A stretch of DNA of 22,599 nucleotides from Verrucomicrobiia bacterium. GTDB lineage: Bacteria; Verrucomicrobiota; Verrucomicrobiia; Opitutales; Opitutaceae. The notes below the pieces were generated by a model. The model had not been told where the DNA came from. It was given only the letters and a program-made list of their open reading frames with translations, and made no database searches. Both the position numbers and the translations under genes were made by a program. Where the stretch lies: contig JAUHWE010000007.1 of assembly GCA_030424825.1 (NCBI GenBank), forward strand, positions 1 through 22,599. Reading direction: 5' to 3'. Shown here in pieces: positions 1-5,130 of the stretch (positions are counted from its first letter, which is position 1; each line of letters opens with the position of its first letter).

Positions 1-1
1 A

Positions 2-589
2 AAGGGCCTTGAGAGGATTTCAAGCTACCGACTTAAACAAGACGAAAGTGACTTGACCGCCAGCGAACTGAGATCTTCCATATCCAACAAATTGATACTG
101 AATCCACTGAGTATCTGCGCACGCGCAATAGCCGGGAGATCGCAACCTCGTGAAGACCTACAACAATCATACCTGTCGATTCACCGCGAAAATAATCGAA
201 GTATTCTATCTCCATTCAGGGCATTCATAACGCATTACGCGATCGTTCATCTCAATGCGAAGACAGGTGCCGCAACACTGAAGAAGAACGCCAACCTGGA
301 AAAATTCATAGAAACTGGGGCCACTAGAGTGGCCCGGGAAGCTAAGTTCGTACACACTGGGATAATTATTGCAGCAATCGGATGGCTTGTATTTTTAAGC
401 ATAAAGCATTTCCAAGGAGATAAGGAATGGAAAGAACTGCTAGGCTGGGTTTCTTTAGTTGGAGCAACAGCGCCGATAGCTTTAATCTGCAGCATGATTT
501 GGAAAAGAAAAGCCTTTCTCGATTGGTATCTGAACTTCAAATTCAAGCTGTTCGGAGGCACAAAGTACAACGATCTAAACGGACATTAG
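2..589 (+). CDS. Unknown membrane protein, C-terminal part (5' end outside the window)
   Basis: The frame is open from the left edge with no stop, so the gene probably begins upstream. A TTG at 53 is the only start-like codon early in the visible part, which supports truncation. The visible protein has a long soluble part without a motif I recognise, then two predicted membrane helices about 105-120 and 132-152 codons after that TTG (the first contains TGIIIAAIGWLVFLS, the second LLGWVSLVGATAPIALI). It ends in a basic/aromatic tail (FKFKLFGGTKYND). Codon and base use is AT-richer than the efflux operons downstream. It is separated from the metal genes by the convergent merR1 and shows no metal-binding motif, so it may not belong to the island. 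I do not recognise the family. Reading frame fairly confident, function unknown. Confidence 0.5.
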   Translation, partial: KGLERISSYRLKQDESDLTASELRSSISNKLILNPLSICARAIAGRSQPREDLQQSYLSIHRENNRSILSPFRAFITHYAIVHLNAKTGAATLKKNANLEKFIETGATRVAREAKFVHTGIIIAAIGWLVFLSIKHFQGDKEWKELLGWVSLVGATAPIALICSMIWKRKAFLDWYLNFKFKLFGGTKYNDLNGH

Positions 590-687
590 TATCAAGCACG
601 ATATATTTTCCGATCTCAAATGTTCTATCTCTCATCCAATGGTCTTCGACCTTTCTAACTCGGTTGTTTTCAATGAGCCCAACGCTT

Positions 688-1089
688 TCAGTGATTGCTG
701 CGTGCATAAAACTCATCAAGAACCGCACACCTAGAATCGCAGCTGGATTCGCAAGCATCAAGCAACCGCTTGAGCGATTTCGTAAAACTCCGCATCTCCC
801 GAATCTTCGCATCCAATTCACCAATACGTTTCTTGAGAAGTTCCTGGACATCAGGACAGGCTTCGTCAGGCAGGTTTTCCCAGTCGAGAAGGATCTTGAT
901 ATCGGCGAGCTTCAGACCGCAGCCTTGAGCGTGTTTGATGAAACGGAGACGCTCAAGAGCGTCCTCGTCATACTCGCGATAGCCTGAGTCGTATCGACGC
1001 CTCGCTTCTGGCAATATGCCCTCCCGTTCGTAGAACCGTAGGGTTTGGGTATTGAGCCCAGCAATCTTCGCTAGTTCGCCAATTGTCAT
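688..1089 (-). CDS. MerR-family metal-sensing transcription regulator 1
   Basis: A 133-residue MerR-type activator/repressor. The N-terminal winged helix-turn-helix starts at residue 1 (MTIGELAKIAG...TLRFYEREGIL), followed by a long dimerisation helix and a C-terminal metal loop. The Cys pattern is diagnostic. C77 and C112 are 35 residues apart, the same spacing as C82/C117 of MerR and C79/C114 of ZntR, and C120 takes the place of the third ligand, with an extra C116 in the loop (CESSCDSRC). This places it with the Hg/Pb/Cd/Zn sensors rather than the CueR copper or SoxR redox groups. The exact metal cannot be read from sequence. It is transcribed leftward, away from an operator at 1107-1139 whose 32-bp core recurs before merTP at 3428-3459, so merTP is probably its target. 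Start chosen at the canonical MerR N-terminus. Confidence 0.9.
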   Translation of the reverse strand: MTIGELAKIAGLNTQTLRFYEREGILPEARRRYDSGYREYDEDALERLRFIKHAQGCGLKLADIKILLDWENLPDEACPDVQELLKKRIGELDAKIREMRSFTKSLKRLLDACESSCDSRCAVLDEFYARSNH

Positions 1090-1106
1090 CTCGTTTGAGA
1101 AAACAA

Positions 1107-1139
1107 CTTTACCTTATACCTTACTGCAAGGTTTATAAT
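1107..1139 (+). promoter_or_regulatory. MerR-type promoter/operator, copy 1 (between merR1 and merR2)
   Basis: A -35 TTTACC at 1108-1113 and a perfect -10 TATAAT at 1134-1139 are separated by 20 bp, the over-long spacer typical of MerR-controlled promoters (usual spacing 17). The spacer holds the inverted repeat ACCTT (1118-1122) / AAGGT (1128-1132). The 32 bases 1107-1138 are identical to 3428-3459 before merTP. Predicted transcription starts near 1146 and runs rightward into merR2. The site also lies 18 bp upstream of merR1, so MerR1 could autoregulate through it. Confidence 0.8.
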
Positions 1140-1142
1140 GAA
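1113..1142 (-). promoter_or_regulatory. Possible divergent promoter for merR1
   Basis: On the minus strand a weak -35 TTCATT (complement of 1137-1142) and a -10 TATAAG (complement of 1113-1118) are 18 bp apart. They overlap the MerR operator and would start transcription about 17 nt before the merR1 ATG. Overlapping divergent promoters are usual for merR genes. The -35 is poor, so this is tentative. Confidence 0.35.
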
Positions 1143-1177
1143 GCCTACGTTTCTTTCGTAAAACTTCATGATGAGGC

Positions 1178-1209
1178 TTGACCCTGTACCTAACTACAGG
1201 GTGTAGACT
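1178..1209 (+). promoter_or_regulatory. MerR-type promoter/operator of merR2
   Basis: A -35 TTGACC at 1178-1183 and a -10 TAGACT at 1204-1209 have a 20-bp spacer. A perfect 8-bp inverted repeat, ACCCTGTA (1181-1188) / TACAGGGT (1195-1202), fills the spacer, as in ZntR/CueR/MerR operators. It differs in sequence from copy 1, so it is probably bound by MerR2. A start 7 nt after the -10 falls on the merR2 ATG at 1216, which implies a leaderless message. No Shine-Dalgarno is visible before that ATG. Confidence 0.82.
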
Positions 1210-1215
1210 GCGTTC

Positions 1216-1635
1216 ATGATCGAGCAATCTCAGGCTACATTTACCCGGTCAACTTTAGCCGAACATGTGGGTGTCAACATCGAAACGCTTCGATTTTACG
1301 AAAAGAAAGGACTTTTGCTGCCCGCCTTCCGTGACAGCTCCAACTATCGCCGCTACGGCAAAGAAGCCGCAAAGCGAGTCCGTATCATTCGTTCCGCAAA
1401 GGAGCTTGGCTTCTCTCTAGCGGAGATCGCTTCGTTCCTCGAACTCTTCGAGATCGAGGAGAACCCTTGCCCAAGCGCTAGAGCTCAAACCATTGCCAAA
1501 ATCGATCTCATAGACGGAAAAATCGAAGAACTCGGCAAGCTCAAGAACGAGCTCGAGGCGCTCGTGGAATCCTGCGAGCGCAAGGAACCTTCGGGCTGCT
1601 GCGCCATTCTCGACCGTCTCGAAAACGCAGACTAG
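1216..1635 (+). CDS. MerR-family metal-sensing transcription regulator 2
   Basis: 139 residues. The MerR DNA-binding domain (residues about 9-78, with ETLRFYEKKGLL) is followed by the dimerisation helix and a Cys metal loop. C85 and C120 are 35 residues apart, as in MerR, and the loop ends C128-C129 (SCERKEPSGCC). This matches the three-Cys Hg/Pb/Cd/Zn site with one extra Cys. The ATG at 1216 is the only plausible start because the HTH begins right after it. The predicted transcription start of its own promoter coincides with this ATG. It heads a rightward group with the CxxC protein at 1682, the secreted HMA protein at 2015 and the barrel at 2549, which are the likely targets together with itself. 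The two MerR proteins differ throughout, so they are not a recent duplication. Confidence 0.9.
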   Translation: MIEQSQATFTRSTLAEHVGVNIETLRFYEKKGLLLPAFRDSSNYRRYGKEAAKRVRIIRSAKELGFSLAEIASFLELFEIEENPCPSARAQTIAKIDLIDGKIEELGKLKNELEALVESCERKEPSGCCAILDRLENAD

Positions 1636-1681
1636 CCCCGATTCCCAATCGGAAAATAGAAACTGAAAGAAAGAGAAAACC

Positions 1682-1939
1682 ATGCCATTGAAACGAAAAG
1701 TTGAAATATTCACTGCCGGCTGCGCCATTTGCCGAGACACCATATCTAAGATCGAATCCGCGGCCTGTTGCGATGGCTGCGAAACGGTAATCGTCGATAC
1801 CCAAAAAACGATTGGGGCTGAACGGGCGAAAACGCTTGGTATCTCGAGTCTGCCCGCTGTCGCCATCGACGGCAAGTTGCTTAGCTGCTCCACAGCTGAC
1901 TCGGTCGATTTGGACGAGCTAAAGGAAGCCTGCACGTAG
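1682..1939 (+). CDS. Small thioredoxin/glutaredoxin-like CxxC protein
   Basis: 85 residues with no signal peptide, so probably cytoplasmic. The layout fits a minimal thioredoxin fold: a first beta strand (KVEIFTAG), an active-site-like C14-A-I-C17, a second cysteine cluster C29-C30-x2-C33, then SLP58AVAIDGK, where the proline sits at the cis-Pro position of thioredoxins, and further cysteines at 69 and 84. Small Cys-rich proteins of this type are found in thiol-metal resistance clusters. Here it could shuttle metal or reduce disulfides for the neighbouring products. It follows merR2 by 46 nt, with a purine-rich stretch (GAAAGAAAGAGAAAA) before the ATG. The fold assignment is good. The exact role and metal are inference. 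Confidence 0.72.
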   Translation: MPLKRKVEIFTAGCAICRDTISKIESAACCDGCETVIVDTQKTIGAERAKTLGISSLPAVAIDGKLLSCSTADSVDLDELKEACT

Positions 1940-2014
1940 TGAATTATTTGAAACCGCAATGCGAAAACCGCTTCGCGACCGAATTCGCAAACCTAGACTA
2001 ACGCCCAACAGATC

Positions 2015-2539
2015 ATGAAGAAAACCTTATCTCTCATCTTCATCTTTTCACTCATCGCCGCCAGTAGCCTCGCCCAAGCCGATTTCACCATCACTCAAGG
2101 AATCGAGCGGATCGAATTAACGGTCGATGGACTTGCTTGTCCCTTCTGCACGAAGGGTCTGGGGATGCGACTGGAGAAGGTCGAGCATGTCACGAGCATC
2201 TCGATTCACCTCCAAAAAGGTGTCGCTGAAATAGGCTTCGACAAGAAATCCCTGCCGGATTTTCGAGCCCTATGGCACGCGGTCGGAGAGGCAGGCTTCA
2301 CGCCTTCGAAACTCAGCATCGAGGCGGTCGGAAAATTGGCAGGTGAGAAAGGAACGCTGCATCTCTCGGTATCGTTCAATGGTCAAAACCTTACGATCCC
2401 TCTAAGGAACGAAAGCTCATTACTCAAAAATGTGAATACATCGAAATTCGTAAAAATAGCCGCCTACACGAACTTTGACGAGGGACCTCGATTCAATCTA
2501 GGAATAGCCGATTCTGTTATAATGCCAACCAGCCACTGA
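2015..2539 (+). CDS. Secreted heavy-metal-associated (MerP-like) protein with C-terminal extension
   Basis: 174 residues. The signal peptide covers residues 1-22 (basic start, hydrophobic core LSLIFIFSLIAASS, cleavage near AQA), so the product is periplasmic. An HMA fold follows at residues about 30-100 (RIELTVDGLACPFC), with metal ligands C42 and C45 in a CPFC variant of the usual MxCxxC. A C-terminal part of about 70 residues (from GTLHLSVSFNGQ) has no motif I recognise, so the protein is longer than MerP (about 90 residues). It lies 75 nt after the thioredoxin-like gene; that gap contains a small GCGAA/TTCGC hairpin at 1961-1976. The next gene starts 9 nt downstream. Likely role: periplasmic binding or hand-over of a soft metal. 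Hg is suggested by the MerR and MerTP context but not shown. Confidence 0.75.
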   Translation: MKKTLSLIFIFSLIAASSLAQADFTITQGIERIELTVDGLACPFCTKGLGMRLEKVEHVTSISIHLQKGVAEIGFDKKSLPDFRALWHAVGEAGFTPSKLSIEAVGKLAGEKGTLHLSVSFNGQNLTIPLRNESSLLKNVNTSKFVKIAAYTNFDEGPRFNLGIADSVIMPTSH

Positions 2540-2548
2540 TTCAATGCC

Positions 2549-3415
2549 ATGACGCCCAAAACGATCATCGCATCTTTCCTATTGGCAGCCCAAGCGACAG
2601 CGGCACCCATTACCTTCAATACGGCTCTGCCAGTAGCAAAGGAAGACTACGTCATACGTTTGATAAGCAGCGATTCGACCATGGAGAATGATTCGGAATC
2701 AAGGCTAGATGTATCCAATATTTCATTCATAGCAGCCTATGGAATAGATAGCGACCTCGCCTTCTACGCGGCAATACCGATTCTCGAAAAACGCTACTCA
2801 AGCGCAGGTCGCGTACTCGGGACAAACGGACTTGGCGATACAAGGCTGTTCGCACGCCAAACCCTTTGGCAACACGACCGGCGCGGCGCCACCTCCCGGT
2901 TAGCGACGTTTGGAGGTATCGAAGTCCCGACCGGCAAAAATGATATCTCAGATGCCAACGGGCTGTTGCCACGTCCCTCTCAGTTGGGATCAGGAGCCTG
3001 GGACACCTTCCTCGGGTTTGTTTTCACCCATCAGGAATTCGGCTGGCAAGTCGATCTCTCGACAACACGCAAAATCCAAGGGACGCACGAGCAATTTAAA
3101 GCAGGAAATGAAACGCGACTCGACCTATCCCTCCAAAAACGAATGCTTCCCCATACGCTGGTCGACGATGATTGGAAAGGATTCCTTTACGGAGTAGTCG
3201 AACTCAATGCCTTGTGGAGCGAAAAAGCCGTAACTCAAGGCAATCTCGACATAAGAAACGGGGGCGAAGATATCGCATCGGCGATCGGCGTCCAGTACAT
3301 AACAAGATCTTGGATACTCGAAACCGCCTACAAATTCCCAGTTTCTCACACTCGCCACACAAACGCCATGTCTCTAGAAAAAGGCATCGTTTTAAGCCTT
3401 CGACGCAACTTCTGA
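2549..3415 (+). CDS. Outer-membrane beta-barrel transporter-like protein
   Basis: 288 residues. A signal peptide ends about residue 19 (FLLAAQATAA). The rest alternates polar and hydrophobic residues in short strands and ends in an aromatic residue (SLRRNF), the C-terminal Phe typical of barrels assembled by BAM. Segments such as GLGDTRLFARQT and GGIEVPTGKND resemble the 'transporter' / MetA-pathway phenol-degradation barrel family (PF13557 type), which is seen beside metal genes in several phyla. It starts 9 nt after the secreted HMA gene with no clear Shine-Dalgarno, so it is probably translationally coupled. It is the last gene of the merR2 group; the merTP promoter begins just after its stop. 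An outer-membrane route for the metal or its carrier is an inference. Confidence 0.75.
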   Translation: MTPKTIIASFLLAAQATAAPITFNTALPVAKEDYVIRLISSDSTMENDSESRLDVSNISFIAAYGIDSDLAFYAAIPILEKRYSSAGRVLGTNGLGDTRLFARQTLWQHDRRGATSRLATFGGIEVPTGKNDISDANGLLPRPSQLGSGAWDTFLGFVFTHQEFGWQVDLSTTRKIQGTHEQFKAGNETRLDLSLQKRMLPHTLVDDDWKGFLYGVVELNALWSEKAVTQGNLDIRNGGEDIASAIGVQYITRSWILETAYKFPVSHTRHTNAMSLEKGIVLSLRRNF

Positions 3416-3427
3416 AACCACAAACGC

Positions 3428-3460
3428 CTTTACCTTATACCTTACTGCAAGGTTTATAAC
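3428..3460 (+). promoter_or_regulatory. MerR-type promoter/operator, copy 2 (merTP promoter)
   Basis: A -35 TTTACC at 3429-3434, 20-bp spacer and -10 TATAAC at 3455-3460, with inverted repeat ACCTT/AAGGT in the spacer. The 32 bases 3428-3459 are identical to 1107-1138, which strongly suggests the same regulator (probably MerR1). The predicted start falls at about 3467, one base before the merTP ATG at 3468, so this message should also be leaderless. Confidence 0.82.
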
Positions 3461-3467
3461 GCAGACG

Positions 3468-4091
3468 ATGATTGAGGAGGGAGAATCGAAGCAGAGAAAC
3501 TGGCTGCTGACAGGAGGACTGGGGGCGGCGTTCCTTGGGTCGCTTTGCTGTATCGGACCGGCCGTCTTCATCGCCTTGGGTTTCGGAAGCTTCGCGGCGG
3601 GAGCATTCTTCGAGAGCATTCGCCCCTGGATGGGAGGGCTCGCAATCATCGCTTTAGCCTTCGCGTGGCGACAAGCGCTTCGCAAGAAACCCTATCTAAA
3701 TGAGGCATGCGAGGTCCACCCCAAACGAGACAAAGGGCAAATAGCCATGCTAAGTATCGGGACACTGCTGGCCGTTGGCCTTCTGGCATATCCCTACATT
3801 TCGGAAAGAATCCCCGAAATGCGAAATGCGGATTCAATCGAGGAAGCTGATGGGGCGACCCGTCTCACCGTATCGATTCCGAGCATGGATTGCGCGTCCT
3901 GCGCGGTCGGCATTCAAAGCACACTCGTCGAACTAGAAGGCATCGAAAATGCCCGCATCACTTACGAATCCAAGCTCGCTCAAATCGCCTACGATTCGCG
4001 TCAGATTACGGAAACAGAGATCCTAGAAACCATTGAAGCAACCGGATTTCCTGCAAAGCAAATTCCTCCCAACGAAAATCATGTCCAATAG
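3468..4091 (+). CDS. merTP: MerT-MerP fusion, mercuric-type transport protein
   Basis: 207 residues. The N-terminal part is MerT-like: three predicted membrane helices (about 13-40, 50-70, 92-111), with the vicinal pair C27-C28 in helix 1 (GSLCCIGPAVF), the hallmark of MerT, and one Cys (C81) in the cytoplasmic loop where MerT usually has two. After a linker, residues about 131-200 form a MerP-like HMA domain with M140-D-C142-A-S-C145. In the known system Hg(II) is captured by MerP, passed to MerT and delivered to cytosolic MerA. Here capture and transport are fused and no merA is present. The gene is driven by its own MerR-type promoter. The ATG at 3468 is the only start compatible with helix 1. 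The next gene overlaps its end by 11 nt. Hg is likely, but other thiophilic metals are possible. Confidence 0.88.
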   Translation: MIEEGESKQRNWLLTGGLGAAFLGSLCCIGPAVFIALGFGSFAAGAFFESIRPWMGGLAIIALAFAWRQALRKKPYLNEACEVHPKRDKGQIAMLSIGTLLAVGLLAYPYISERIPEMRNADSIEEADGATRLTVSIPSMDCASCAVGIQSTLVELEGIENARITYESKLAQIAYDSRQITETEILETIEATGFPAKQIPPNENHVQ

Positions 4092-4320
4092 CCAGAGCGT
4101 CAAACCCGATTCGAGAATCACATGTCCGCATTGCGGCCACAGCCAGACCGACACAATGCCGACCGACCGCTGTCAGTTCTTCTGGAAATGCCCGAGCTGC
4201 GAATCGCTCCTCAAGCCCAAGAAAGGAGACTGCTGCGTGTATTGTTCTTACGGAGACACGCCTTGCCCGCCTATTCAGCAAGGAGATTGCTGCGGACGAT
4301 CTTTACCTACGGATTTGTAG
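4081..4320 (+). CDS. Small Cys-rich 'GDCC' zinc-ribbon-like protein
   Basis: 79 residues with 12 cysteines and no signal peptide. There is a CPHC (15/18), C31, CPSC (37/40) set that resembles a zinc ribbon, then the striking block GDCCVYCSYGDTPCPPIQ (C51, C52, C55, C62) and a final QGDCCG (C70, C71). I remember similar GDCC-x2-CSYG proteins of unknown function next to mercury transport genes. I give no further function. The start at 4081 was chosen over an in-frame ATG 48 nt upstream because it gives the compact domain and an 11-nt overlap with merTP, typical of coupled genes. Possible roles are a cytosolic Hg or Zn thiol buffer, or an acceptor for metal brought in by MerTP in the absence of MerA. 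Confidence 0.75.
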   Translation: MSNSQSVKPDSRITCPHCGHSQTDTMPTDRCQFFWKCPSCESLLKPKKGDCCVYCSYGDTPCPPIQQGDCCGRSLPTDL

Positions 4321-4595
4321 AAACACTTTTTCTCTCAAAGCTAACGTATTCAGCTGTTTCGAGGTAAAGCCTACACCGTCAACACTACTTTTCTTCCTAA
4401 AGCTAGATCGAAAGGAGCCAAGGCCCCATCGCGATTCTCCCATCGTCGAGAGAGATGGCAAAATCGAGCGGAACCCTGTACGGTAACCAACTATTTGCAA
4501 AGCATTGGCGTTAAGAAATTAAAATGTTTGAAAAAGATAATAATCTTGATAACTGAAGCAATATTAAGATAGGTCTCGCCGTCTACTAGTTAAGA
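4321..4595 (+). other. Non-coding region before the first efflux operon
   Basis: No convincing gene is visible. 4505-4575 is strongly AT-rich and is the likely promoter region for the CzcI-like gene. It holds a short palindrome AAGAT-AATA-ATCTT (4534-4547) and hexamers resembling a -35 (TTGAAA 4528, TTGATA 4546), but no -10 at good spacing. An isolated 9-bp match to one half of the merR2 operator (ACCCTGTAC, 4473-4481) is present without its partner half. Confidence 0.4.
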
Positions 4596-5033
4596 ATGAA
4601 GTTCTCCGCTACAGCACTTTGCCTCCTGACCATCGTCGTAAACACGGCGACAGCGTTTTCGGGCGGCACGCTGTTCTGCAAGCACGAGACTGGCGATTCG
4701 CATGTGATTTCTAAGGTGGCTCACGAGTCCGAGTCCCACCTAGACAGTTGCCACAGCCCAGCAGCCGAGCTGGAACTTGGGCACGACCATCCCCAGTCCT
4801 GCAACTCCTGTACCGATACCGAAATCGAAAACAAATCGGATATGGACAGGGCTACTTCGGGAAGTGATCGCTCATTGGTCAAAAGCCCTGCGGCTCTCTT
4901 GTGCATCGTCCAGCAAATCGCTCTGGAGCTGCCGACACCGCGCCTCATAGAGGGATCACATCCCGCGAGAGCGCCTCCAATTTTTGAGTACACGTTCGCG
5001 GTCCATATAGAATCGACCGTTCTGAGAGTCTGA
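4596..5033 (+). CDS. CzcI-like secreted Cys/His protein, copy 1
   Basis: 145 residues. The signal peptide ends near residue 20 (NTATA). The mature part has C28-K-H-E, a His-rich stretch (SESHLDSCHS, GHDH), C69-N-S-C72-TD and a C-terminal SHPARAPPI, ending STVLRV. From memory, CzcI of Cupriavidus, the first gene of czcICBA, shares a signal peptide, a YCQHE-like motif, a His stretch, DCGVC and a late ARAP. Gene position agrees: it precedes the outer-membrane factor, adaptor and pump. It is paralogous to the protein at 14058, with C28, C69 and C72 at identical residue numbers. CzcI is thought to affect expression of its operon, so a regulatory or metal-binding periplasmic role is plausible. Its stop codon sits one base before the RNA structure at 5035-5125. 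Confidence 0.68.
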   Translation: MKFSATALCLLTIVVNTATAFSGGTLFCKHETGDSHVISKVAHESESHLDSCHSPAAELELGHDHPQSCNSCTDTEIENKSDMDRATSGSDRSLVKSPAALLCIVQQIALELPTPRLIEGSHPARAPPIFEYTFAVHIESTVLRV

Positions 5034-5130
5034 TACTCCTGAATGTCTAGCTACGCTTGGCAGCTTCCTGCCGAGCGATCTCCCACACTCCTTGAGAGTG
5101 CGGATAAGCTAATCCATTCAGGAGTTTTTT
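5034..5130 (+). promoter_or_regulatory. Structured intercistronic RNA that buries the Shine-Dalgarno, copy 1
   Basis: Seen directly: a perfect 11-bp closing helix pairs 5035-5045 with 5115-5125 (ACTCCTGAATG/CATTCAGGAGT). After a 2x3 internal loop a 5-bp helix pairs 5048-5052 with 5107-5111. Inside are two hairpins: 5054-5063 with 5068-5077 (10 bp, one GU, loop CUUC) and 5086-5090 with 5096-5100 (5 bp, plus 2 bp beyond a mismatch). The Shine-Dalgarno AGGAG (5120-5124) of the downstream gene is fully paired with CTCCT (5036-5040). The helix begins one base after the upstream TGA (5031-5033), so a terminating ribosome would cover its 5' arm. Six Ts (5125-5130) follow the helix, so a terminator role is an alternative. 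The same architecture recurs at 14487-14602. Confidence 0.75.

Noticed and set aside
427..987. 186-codon open frame on the plus strand
   Set aside because: It runs antisense through merR1 and overlaps the end of the first gene; no recognisable domain and no coding-like residue pattern.
4473..4481. ACCCTGTAC match to a merR2 operator half-site
   Set aside because: No partner half-site or promoter hexamers at the right spacing; a 9-bp match is expected by chance at appreciable rate in 22 kb.
5125..5130. T6 run after the closing helix as proof of an intrinsic terminator
   Set aside because: The second copy of the element lacks a comparable T-run while keeping the Shine-Dalgarno pairing, so translation control explains both copies better; termination remains possible for copy 1.
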